Source of the DNA: Actinoallomurus soli
GTDB lineage: Bacteria; Actinomycetota; Actinomycetes; Streptosporangiales; Streptosporangiaceae
Length of the DNA stretch: 64,000 bases
NCBI RefSeq assembly: GCF_024055715.1
Contig: NZ_JAMXMV010000001.1
Span: 930,001-994,000, forward strand
Reading direction: 5' to 3'
A program made the position numbers and the translations under genes. The notes beneath the pieces are model-generated. The model searched no databases. It saw only the letters and a program-made list of their open reading frames with translations, and had not been told where the DNA came from. Within the stretch, counting starts at the first letter, position 1, and every line of letters begins with the position of its first letter. Shown here piece after piece: positions 36,270 through 43,496 of the stretch.

Positions 36270-37739
36270 TTGATCATCCGGGTGCCGCCGAAGCCGGCCG
36301 AACTCGTCCGCCGTCCCACCGCGTGGCTGGTCGCCGTGGCCGTGCTCCTGACCGCCCTCGAGTTCGCCGTCGTCGTACCGCACGGCGCGGTCGGCTGGGA
36401 CGAGGCCCTCTACATCACCCAGGTGAGTCCGCGGATGCCGGCGGCGTTCTTCAGCGCGCCGCGGGCCCGGGGCATCACCTATCTGATCGCTCCCGTCGTG
36501 TGGCTCACGGGTTCGGTCATCGTGCTGCGGGCCTACCTCGCCGTGCTCGGCGCGGCCGCGATCGTGCTGGCCTACCTGCCGTGGCTTGCGGTGGCGTCCC
36601 GCCGGGCCGTCGTCCCCCTGGCGGCGTTGCTGTTCACCGGGCTGTGGGTCACCGGCTACTACGTCTCCGAGGTCATCCCGAACTTCTGGGTCGCCGTCGG
36701 AGGAGTGGCCCTGGCCGGCTGGTTCGTGCGCTACGCGGTGACGGGCGGGCGCGGCGCTCTCATCGGGGTCGTGCTCGCGGGAGCCGTCACGACGCTGATG
36801 CGACCGGGGGACGCCTTCTGGATCGCGTTGCCACTGCCGGTGGCGGCGGTGCTCGTGCGCCGGTGGCGGCGCCCGGCTCTGGTCGGCGCCGTGCTCGGAG
36901 GACTGGCGCTCGGCGCGGCGCAGTGGATCGCCGAGGCGTTCCTGCGCTACGGCGGACCGGTCGCGCGCCTCCACAGGTCCAGCGCCATCGAGGGCGGCAT
37001 CGCCTGGCATCCGCGCGGGCTGCTGTACGAACTGTCCGCCGTGAACGGGCCGTTGCTCTGCCGTCCCTGCGGCGTCGGCGTCCAGCGTCCGGGGCTTACG
37101 CTCTGGTGGGCCGCCGTGCCGCTGCTCGCCGCCGGCGGCCTGGTGCTGGCGGCCCGCGCCCGCGCCCTGGGGCCGGTCGCGGTCGCCGCCGCCTGCGGAG
37201 TCTCGGCCGCCGTGCCGTACCTGCTGTTCCTCGGCTACGCGGCCCCCCGGTTCCTGCTGCCCGCGTACGCGCTGCTGGCGTTGCCCGTGGCCGAGTGCCT
37301 GACGCGGCTTCCGGCGGCCGTCTCGCGTCTCCGCCGGCCGCTCACCGGCCTGATCGCCGCCGTCGTGCTGGTCCAGTTGGGCTCCCAGGGGATGGTGCTG
37401 TCGCAGCAGGTGCGAGAGAACGCCGCCGAGCGCCGGACGTACGCGCGCGGCGCGGCGACGCTCGAACGCCTCGGGGTGCGTCCGCCCTGCCTGCTCAGCG
37501 GCCCGCGATCGGTGCCGGTCGCCTTCTACATCGGCTGCGGGACCGGGGAGACCGGCGGCGTCCTCGCCTCGACCACTCCGGAACGGCTGCTCCGGACCGC
37601 GCGCCGGGAGCCGACGGGGATCCTGTCCCCGGGCTCGCCGCCGCCCGGCTACGCCACCACCTGGGTCGCCCACCCGCTGTCCCGGCTCGGCCGCCACTGG
37701 CGGGTCTATCTCCCGCCCTGGTTCACGCCGCCGCGCTGA
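36270..37739 (+). CDS. GT39/ArnT-like membrane glycosyltransferase
   Basis: A 489-residue, roughly 10-12-segment membrane protein with the GT-C layout. After the first membrane segment comes VGWDEALYITQV, where D-E matches the catalytic acidic motif of PMT/ArnT-like enzymes. Such enzymes transfer sugars from polyprenyl-phosphate donors to proteins, lipids or polymers outside the membrane. A C-terminal soluble part (about 400-489) contains LGVRPPCLLSGPRSVPVAFY, typical of actinobacterial members. The TTG start at 36270 has GGGAG 4 bp upstream; GTG 36282 is the alternative. Acceptor unknown. Confidence 0.75.
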   Translation: MIIRVPPKPAELVRRPTAWLVAVAVLLTALEFAVVVPHGAVGWDEALYITQVSPRMPAAFFSAPRARGITYLIAPVVWLTGSVIVLRAYLAVLGAAAIVLAYLPWLAVASRRAVVPLAALLFTGLWVTGYYVSEVIPNFWVAVGGVALAGWFVRYAVTGGRGALIGVVLAGAVTTLMRPGDAFWIALPLPVAAVLVRRWRRPALVGAVLGGLALGAAQWIAEAFLRYGGPVARLHRSSAIEGGIAWHPRGLLYELSAVNGPLLCRPCGVGVQRPGLTLWWAAVPLLAAGGLVLAARARALGPVAVAAACGVSAAVPYLLFLGYAAPRFLLPAYALLALPVAECLTRLPAAVSRLRRPLTGLIAAVVLVQLGSQGMVLSQQVRENAAERRTYARGAATLERLGVRPPCLLSGPRSVPVAFYIGCGTGETGGVLASTTPERLLRTARREPTGILSPGSPPPGYATTWVAHPLSRLGRHWRVYLPPWFTPPR

Positions 37740-37840
37740 GCGCGGAGACGACGCGCGCGCGGCCTGATCCGGCCGTCCGGCCGATGACGGGGCTCCGGCC
37801 ATTGTCGCGGCCAGGTGATCGTTTTACCGTCCTTGTCAGA

Positions 37841-37856
37841 AAACGCTTCCTGGCGA
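37841..37856. promoter_or_regulatory. Possible LacI-type operator upstream of SGNH hydrolase
   Basis: AGAAAACGCTTCCT approximates the GAAAnCGnTTTC-like palindrome with a central CG that LacI-family repressors bind, and lies about 20 bp before the hydrolase start. It is imperfect and no LacI gene is nearby, so this is only suggestive. Confidence 0.25.
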
Positions 37857-37869
37857 GAAAGGTGCCCGT

Positions 37870-39150
37870 ATGCAGCACACAAGGACGCGCGGACCCGCAG
37901 GCGCACGGATCCTGGCCGCGGCGGCCCTGGCCCTCGCGTCCGGCGTCGCGGTCGCGCCGGCCGCCGGGGCGGCCCCGGCGGCTCCGCCTCGGCCCGCAGC
38001 CCCGCCACGGCCCGCGGCCCACGCCGAGCGGGGTTGGGTCGGCGCGTGGGAGGCGTCGCCCGCCGTGGGGCTGTCCGCTCCCACCGGCGCGGAGTCCGGC
38101 TCGTCGGTGCGCGAGGTCGTGCACCTCTCCGCGGGCGGCGCGGCCGTACGGATCCGGCTGTCCAACCGCTTCGGCACCGCCCCGCTCACCGTCGGCCATG
38201 TCACGGTCGCCGTACGGGCCGCGGACGGCGCGGGAACGGCTCCCGGAACGCTGCGCGAGGTGACCTTCCACGGCGCCCGGTCGGCGACCGTCCCCGCCGG
38301 CGCGGACCTGACCGCCGATCCGGCCCTCCTCCCGGTACGGCCCGGCGCCGACCTTCTCATCACCGTGTACCTGCCGGTCGTCTCCGGGCCGGTGACCACG
38401 CATCCGCTCGCCCAGCAGACCTCCTACTACGCGCCCGGCGGCGACCACGCCGATGACGTGTCCGGGGACGCCTACACCGGGACGTTCGGTCAGTGGTACT
38501 ACCTCACCGGCGTCGACGTGTTCGACCCGCCCATACGCGGCAGCGTCGTCACCCTCGGCGACTCGATCACCGACGGCGCCGACTCCACCGCCGGGGAGAA
38601 CCACCGCTGGCCGGACTACCTCGCCCGCCGCATCCAGGCGCTGCCGCCGTCCCGGAGGCTGGGCGTCCTCAACGCCGGGATCAGCGGCAACCGGCTGCTG
38701 CTCGACGGCGGGTCGTACGGCGTGAACGCCCTCGCCCGGTTCGACGAGGACGTCCTGTCGCGGACGGACGTCCGCACGCTCATCGTGCTGGAGGGCATCA
38801 ACGACATCCAGCAGAGCCCGCACCAGACCGACCCCGCGAAGATCACCGCCGCGTACGAGGCGATCGCGGCCCGCGCCCACGCCCGCGGCATCACGGTGAT
38901 CGGCGCGACGCTCACGCCGTTCAAGGGCTGGCAGGTGTACGACGACACGCTGGAGGCCACGCGCGAGGCCGTGAACGCCTACATCCGCACCAGCCGCACC
39001 TTCGACGCCGTCATCGACTTCGACGCGGCCACCCGCGACCCGGCCGACCCCCTCGCCCTGCGCCCCGAGTACGACTCGGGCGACCACCTGCACCCCGACG
39101 ACGCGGGCTACCGGGCCATGGCCGAGGCCGTCGACCTGGCCCGTCTCTGA
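37870..39150 (+). CDS. Secreted SGNH/GDSL hydrolase (esterase)
   Basis: A 426-residue exported esterase. The signal peptide spans about 1-36 (ending AAGAAPA) and is followed by a Pro/Ala-rich linker. A beta-rich N-terminal domain (about 55-210) precedes the SGNH catalytic domain. Block I is VTLGDSITDG (Ser near 238), block II Gly is in GISGNRLL, block III Asn is in EGINDIQ, and block V Asp-x-x-His is in SGDHLHPDDAGY. Family members deacylate polysaccharides or other esters; the substrate is not evident. ATG with GAGAAAGG upstream. Confidence 0.9.
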   Translation: MQHTRTRGPAGARILAAAALALASGVAVAPAAGAAPAAPPRPAAPPRPAAHAERGWVGAWEASPAVGLSAPTGAESGSSVREVVHLSAGGAAVRIRLSNRFGTAPLTVGHVTVAVRAADGAGTAPGTLREVTFHGARSATVPAGADLTADPALLPVRPGADLLITVYLPVVSGPVTTHPLAQQTSYYAPGGDHADDVSGDAYTGTFGQWYYLTGVDVFDPPIRGSVVTLGDSITDGADSTAGENHRWPDYLARRIQALPPSRRLGVLNAGISGNRLLLDGGSYGVNALARFDEDVLSRTDVRTLIVLEGINDIQQSPHQTDPAKITAAYEAIAARAHARGITVIGATLTPFKGWQVYDDTLEATREAVNAYIRTSRTFDAVIDFDAATRDPADPLALRPEYDSGDHLHPDDAGYRAMAEAVDLARL

Positions 39151-39177
39151 GCCCTCCCCGGCGGGACCCGGCGCCGT

Positions 39178-40095
39178 TCAGAACCGGAGGCCGGGCAGCT
39201 TGTCGGGGTTGCGGATCGCGTCGATCGCGATGATCCGGCCGGCGTCGACCGTGAACGCCATGACGGTCAGTACGCCGGTCGGGTCCAGCATGACGAGCCC
39301 GGGCGCGCCGTTGACGTCCGCGACCCGTGCCTCGACGGACGGATGGGCGGCGAACCCCAGGAGCATGCGCGCGACCTGCTCGGCGCCCCCCTCGACCCGG
39401 CTCACGGCGGGGACCTTGCCGCCGCCGTCGCCGCGCAGGGTGACGTCGGGGTCGAGCACGCCCACGAGCCGGTCCAGGTCGCCGCCCCGGCAGGCCGCCA
39501 TGAACGCGGCCACGAGTTCACGCTGTTCGCCGTACGTCGGCGGGAACCGCGGCAGCCCCTCCTCGACGTGCTTGCGCGCCCGGGACGCGAGCCGCCGCAC
39601 CGCCACCGGCGTACGGCCCACCACCTCGGCGACCTCGTCGAAGGGCACCCCGAACACGTCGTGCAGCAGGAACGCCGTCCGCTCCGCCGGAGACAGGCGC
39701 TCCAGGACGACCAGCAGCGCCATGCTCACCGACTCGTCGAGCGTCACCCGGTCGGCGGGATCGCCCGCGACGGCGTCCCCGACCAGCGGCTCGGGCAGCC
39801 ACGGGCCGACGTACCGCTCCCGCCGGACCCGCGCGCTGCCCAGCGCGTCCAGCGCCAGCCGGCCGACCGTGGTCGTCAGCCACGCGGCCAGGTCGCGAAT
39901 CGCGGACGGGTCCTCGAGCCGGCGCAGCCGGAGCCACGCGTCCTGCACGCAGTCCTCCGCCTCCGCCAGGGACCCGGTCGTCGCGTACGCGACGTTGAGC
40001 AGGCGAGGCCGCTCCGTCTCGAAGGCACGGGCGAGGTCATCCTGAGTCCACCGGCCGCCGGCGGGCGGGTCATCGTTCCTCGGCGTTCCGGTCAC
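39178..40095 (-). CDS. sigJ: SigJ-type ECF sigma factor with SnoaL-like C-terminal domain
   Basis: A 305-residue ECF sigma factor of the SigJ/ECF41 type. Region 2 covers about 25-90 (CVQDAWLRLRRLED), region 4 about 125-180 (LSPAERTAFLLHDVFGVPFD), and a SnoaL-like domain about 195-300 regulates activity in this class, replacing a separate anti-sigma factor. The C-terminus carries DAIRNPDKLPGLRF, close to the conserved NPDKL motif of ECF41. GTG start preceded by AGAGGAGAG. It is convergent with the SGNH hydrolase. ECF41 members often regulate an adjacent COE/oxidoreductase gene, which is not seen here. Confidence 0.9.
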   Translation of the reverse strand: MTGTPRNDDPPAGGRWTQDDLARAFETERPRLLNVAYATTGSLAEAEDCVQDAWLRLRRLEDPSAIRDLAAWLTTTVGRLALDALGSARVRRERYVGPWLPEPLVGDAVAGDPADRVTLDESVSMALLVVLERLSPAERTAFLLHDVFGVPFDEVAEVVGRTPVAVRRLASRARKHVEEGLPRFPPTYGEQRELVAAFMAACRGGDLDRLVGVLDPDVTLRGDGGGKVPAVSRVEGGAEQVARMLLGFAAHPSVEARVADVNGAPGLVMLDPTGVLTVMAFTVDAGRIIAIDAIRNPDKLPGLRF

Positions 40096-40299
40096 GACCG
40101 CTCTCCTCTGGCAACGCGCTGCTCACGTTCTAGGGACGACCCAGGACGCCGAAGTGTGACACGGACCCGTCCCGTACGGGGCGGCGTTCCGGCCGGACCC
40201 ATGACGCCGACCCTAACGCCCCGCGGCCGGGCGGAACGCTCGGTGCGGACCGCGGACCTCGCCGCGGTCCGCCGTTCTTCGCACGGTTCGCGACCCCGG

Positions 40300-41550
40300 T
40301 CACCGGGCGTCCGGCACGCCGTTCCCGGAGCCCGGCGGCGCGGCCGAGACCGGGCGGGCGTCACGGAAGCCGTGCCTACGGGCGGCGAGCACCACGAGCA
40401 GGACGGGCGCCAGCAGGACGAGGACGCTCCGGGGGAACGACGCCGGGCCGAACCGGGCGAGCAGGACGCCGCCGACGACTCCGCCACCGGCCATGGCGAC
40501 GTTCCACAGGGTGACCAGCATCGCCTGCGCCGCGTCACCCCGCACACCTCCCGCCTCGCCCGCCGCGGTCTGCAGGAGGGTCGGGACCCCGCCCCAGCCG
40601 AGACCCCACAGGGCGATCGCCGCGTACACCGGCGCGGGACTATCCGCGAACAGCGCCAGTACGGCGGCCGCCGCCGCGACCAGGAGCGTGGCGGCGAGGG
40701 CGAGGGTGCGCAGCCGGCGGTGGATGTGGACGCCGACGACCCAGATGCTCACCAGCGACGCGACGCCGAAGACGAGAAGCACGGAGCCGGCCGAGCCCCC
40801 CATCCCGTACCGGTCCAGGAACGTGGCGATGTAGGCGTAGAGGATCGTGTGGGCCAGCACGAACACCAGCGTCACGACCAGGACCGGCGCCACGCCGGGA
40901 ACGCGGAGCGCGCCGAGGATCGGTGTCCGGTCGCTCCGCCGTGCGCCGGGATGATCGGGGACCGACGCGATGATCCACGCGATGAGGACGGCGGTCAGCG
41001 CGGTCATGCTCCAGAACGCCGTCCGCCAGCCCAGCGCCTTCCCGACGAAGGTCCCGGCGGGCACTCCCAGCGACAGGGCGACCGGGATTCCGGCCATGGC
41101 GACGGCCATCGCCCGGCCCTGGAGGCGGGCGGGGGCCAGCCGGCGCGCGTACCCGGCCAGCAGCGCCCACGCGAGGCCCGCCGCCACCCCCGCCACGAAG
41201 CGGGCCGCCAGGGTGAGGGGGTAACTCGTCGAGACGGCCGTGACCGTGTTCGCGACGCCGAATCCCGTCATCGCGGTCAGCAGGAGACGCTTGCGCCGCC
41301 ACCCCGCGGTCGCCGAGGTCAGGGGGATCGCGGTCACCGCCGTGGCGAGCGCGTAGACCGTCACCAGTTGCCCGGCGGCGGACTCGCCGACGCCGAGGTC
41401 CGCGCCGATGCCGGGGAGCAGGCCGGCGGGCAGCGTCTCCGTGAGGCTGGTGATGAACACGGCCGTCGCCAGCGCGAGCAGCGGGGACAGGGGGAGCCGC
41501 CGGCCCTCGGCGGCCGGATCGACGGACCGGGCTGTGCCATGAAGGATCAT
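40300..41550 (-). CDS. MFS transporter, Cmx/AraJ-like
   Basis: A 416-residue, 12-segment major facilitator protein of the arabinose-efflux/chloramphenicol-resistance-like group. It contains LTETLPAGLLPGIGADLGVG in the first segments and the WRRKRLLL loop after segment 2. Likely an exporter of small toxic compounds. ATG at 41550. It is divergent from a MerR regulator 64 bp away, with an inverted repeat between them, so induction by a substrate drug is likely (inference). Confidence 0.87.
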   Translation of the reverse strand: MILHGTARSVDPAAEGRRLPLSPLLALATAVFITSLTETLPAGLLPGIGADLGVGESAAGQLVTVYALATAVTAIPLTSATAGWRRKRLLLTAMTGFGVANTVTAVSTSYPLTLAARFVAGVAAGLAWALLAGYARRLAPARLQGRAMAVAMAGIPVALSLGVPAGTFVGKALGWRTAFWSMTALTAVLIAWIIASVPDHPGARRSDRTPILGALRVPGVAPVLVVTLVFVLAHTILYAYIATFLDRYGMGGSAGSVLLVFGVASLVSIWVVGVHIHRRLRTLALAATLLVAAAAAVLALFADSPAPVYAAIALWGLGWGGVPTLLQTAAGEAGGVRGDAAQAMLVTLWNVAMAGGGVVGGVLLARFGPASFPRSVLVLLAPVLLVVLAARRHGFRDARPVSAAPPGSGNGVPDAR

Positions 41551-41568
41551 GGCCGTATGCTCAAACCC

Positions 41569-41582
41569 TCACACTGATGTGA
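41569..41582. promoter_or_regulatory. Inverted repeat between MFS and MerR genes
   Basis: TCACA-CTGA-TGTGA is a perfect inverted repeat in the 64-bp divergent region. MerR regulators bind short dyads between promoter elements, so this is the likely operator for both genes. Confidence 0.55.
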
Positions 41583-41614
41583 CGGTCAACTCGGGATCAT
41601 GTGAGGTGGCGCAC

Positions 41615-42001
41615 ATGCGCATCGGGGAGTTGGCGGAGCGCACGGGCACGTCGAGGCGGCTGCTGCGCTACTACGAGGAGCAGGGGCTGATCGTCTCCGA
41701 GCGCTGCGCGAACGGCTACCGCGACTATGATCCGCGTTTCGTCGACCGGGTGCTGCAGATCCGGGGGCTCCTGGACGCCGGGCTGCCGACGCGGATCATC
41801 AAGCAGATCCTTCCCTGCCTCGACGAGCCGAGGTCCATCCACTTCCCGGACGCGACCCCGGAGATGCTCGCGACGCTGGAACGCGAACGCGACCGGATGA
41901 CCGAGCGCATCGACTGCCTGACCCGCAACCGCGACGCGATCGTCGAATACCTCGAGGTCGTACGCGGCTGCGCCCTTCCCGCCGCCGACGTGCCATCCTG
42001 A
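41615..42001 (+). CDS. MerR-family transcriptional regulator
   Basis: A 128-residue regulator. The winged HTH covers 1-70 (MRIGELAERTGTSRRLLRYY, then EEQGLI), and a dimerization helix follows (about 80-118). There is no large effector domain or metal-binding cysteine cluster, so it belongs to the short MerR type that responds to small organic inducers or redox. ATG 41615 gives the exact family N-terminus; the longer open frame upstream covers the operator. It likely controls the divergent MFS exporter. Confidence 0.9.
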   Translation: MRIGELAERTGTSRRLLRYYEEQGLIVSERCANGYRDYDPRFVDRVLQIRGLLDAGLPTRIIKQILPCLDEPRSIHFPDATPEMLATLERERDRMTERIDCLTRNRDAIVEYLEVVRGCALPAADVPS

Positions 42002-42162
42002 CCGGCACCGCCATGCTCCGCCGCCCGGCGCCGGCGCTCGGGGCATGGCGGGCGGCCCGGAACATCTCCCCTGATCACTGGCAGTCGGTGACGATAGAGA
42101 GCAGTGACGGCCAGTGATCAAGCCGGCCGCCCGGCCGACGCCCGTCTCAGGGCCCTGTCACG

Positions 42163-42204
42163 TGCCACGAGAGTGTCAGTAGAAGTGCCACGAGAGCCTC
42201 AGTG
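42163..42204. repeat. Left iteron array (two 19-bp iterons, 23-bp period)
   Basis: GTGCCACGAGAGTGTCAGT (42163-42181) and GTGCCACGAGAGCCTCAGT (42186-42204) start 23 bp apart. Related iterons lie in inverted orientation at 49704-49845, so the two arrays bracket the accessory island. Iterated terminal sites of this kind occur at the ends of IS21-family elements, but no istA/istB is present. Confidence 0.85.
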
Positions 42205-42211
42205 ACCTGGG

Positions 42212-42408
42212 TCACTCGGTCTTCGGGTCCAGTAGCAGGGTGTCGTGGAGATTGACCGGGATGTTCAGGCTGAAGGCGACCTCGGGGATCAGCTTGATCT
42301 GTGTCGGCTGGCCGTGGGCGTCGATGTGGCAGGTGATGTAGCTGGCGGCGACGGCGGCGTCGAGGAGTTCTGGGTTGCTGGTCAGGATGTCTTTGATGCG
42401 CTGGTGGT
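42212..42408 (-). pseudogene. C-terminal fragment of an unidentified protein
   Basis: On the minus strand the residues HQRIKDILTSNPELLDAAVA, then SYITCHIDAHGQPTQI, end at TGA 42212. They look like real protein (balanced composition). The frame upstream of about 42408 changes abruptly into sequence that encodes a methyltransferase on the opposite strand. The junction marks a rearrangement. I do not recognise the family. Confidence 0.45.
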
Positions 42409-42688
42409 CCGGGCGCGGCAACGCGGTCGCGGCGCTGGCCACCAAGGGCATCGAGGCCACCGGCATCGATATCTCACCCGCCCAGTGCGAACGCGCCCGC
42501 CGTTGCTGGGGGCACCTGCCCGGCGTCCGCTACATCGACGCCGACGTCGTGGACTACCTCACCGCGGCCGAGCAGCGGTGGGAGGCGATCTACTCGATCT
42601 GGGGCGCGGTGTGGTTCACCGACCCGGCCCGGCTGTTCCCCCCGAGACCGACCACGTCGGCACGCTCATCGTCGAAGCCGCCAAGTGA
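42409..42688 (+). pseudogene. SAM-dependent methyltransferase remnant
   Basis: The plus strand reads GRGNAVAALATKGIEATGID, then CERARRCWGHLPGVRYIDAD, which is motif I and following strands of a class I methyltransferase without its N-terminus. After AVWFTDPARLFP the frame shifts at a C-run near 42640. The next frame gives only ETDHVGTLIVEAAK and TGA, which looks like the end of the same protein with about 100 residues missing. Truncated, internally deleted and out of frame. Confidence 0.7.
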
Positions 42689-42698
42689 GCGACGCGGC

Positions 42699-42812
42699 TT
42701 AGGCCGTCCAGTCGTAGTCTTCGGCGGCCCAGGCCCGGTCATCGCTGCGGTCGGGATCAGGCAGCAGCTCGGCCAGCTCCAGCTCGTCCAGATCGGTGGG
42801 TTCGAGCGCCAC
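42699..42812 (-). CDS. Small acidic ORF (37 codons), unidentified
   Basis: GTG 42812 is preceded by GGGGAAGGAA at normal spacing and encodes a 37-residue acidic peptide, including EPTDLDELELAELLPDPD and ending AEDYDWTA. It overlaps no other plausible gene and has few of the Arg/Pro runs typical of chance frames here. It may be a small regulator or peptide precursor, or a relic of a longer gene. No function can be assigned. Confidence 0.3.
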   Translation of the reverse strand: MALEPTDLDELELAELLPDPDRSDDRAWAAEDYDWTA

Positions 42813-43077
42813 GGCGATGTTCCTTCCCCGCGATCGTGCCGGTGATGATCGTGCCAGACGCAGGGCCAGGCGCGCGGCTGCCCCAGGACCGACACTCACT
42901 GCGCTGATCAAGTAGACCGGTGATCAGGGCTGATGCCGTCGTCGATGCTCGCGTCGAGGTCGCCGTTGTCGACGAGAGCGGGAAGTGACGTGAGCGGCGC
43001 AGGATAGGCGTCGTTTCCCCCGGCGTCCCCCGTCCTTGCTTACCGGAGCCAAGGGCGGGGGATCTCACATGTCGGGC

Positions 43078-43433
43078 GCGATCAGCGCCGGCGAACGACG
43101 AGGGGCTGGTCGACCACGCCGACCCGGCCGTCCGGGTCCGAGAGGGTGCCGTGGGTGAGGCCGATACCGTCGTCGGCCAGCTCGGTCCGGCAGTCCATGT
43201 GCACCCATTCGCCGTCGGAGTGGCGCAGCAGCCGAGCAGTGACGGCCATGCCACTCGTCCGGATCCTGCGGAACCGGCGGCGGCGGGACCTGTTCGGTCT
43301 CCACCGGGGGAGTCGGGCCGGTCGCGATGTGCCAGGCGCGGGCGGTCACCGCCGCCCGGCCGTCGACGATCGATTGCGCCTCGGTGAGACGGACCTGCCG
43401 GCCGGGCCGCCGCGGGGCTTGAGCGACAACCAC
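43078..43433 (-). pseudogene. TesB-like acyl-CoA thioesterase remnant
   Basis: Two minus-strand frames carry halves of the C-terminal hot-dog domain of a TesB-like thioesterase. The first is VRLTEAQSIVDGRAAVTARA, then WHIATGPTPPVETEQVP, at about 43420-43260. After a frameshift near 43250 the second is GEWVHMDCRTELADDGIGLT, then HGTLSDPDGRVGVVDQPLVV, ending at TGA 43078. The N-terminal half is absent. A decayed island passenger. Confidence 0.65.
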
Positions 43434-43496
43434 TCGGTCAGCGGCGTTAGCGAGCCGTCGAACGCGGAGTTACGCAGACCGGAGTGACCTGGCCTG

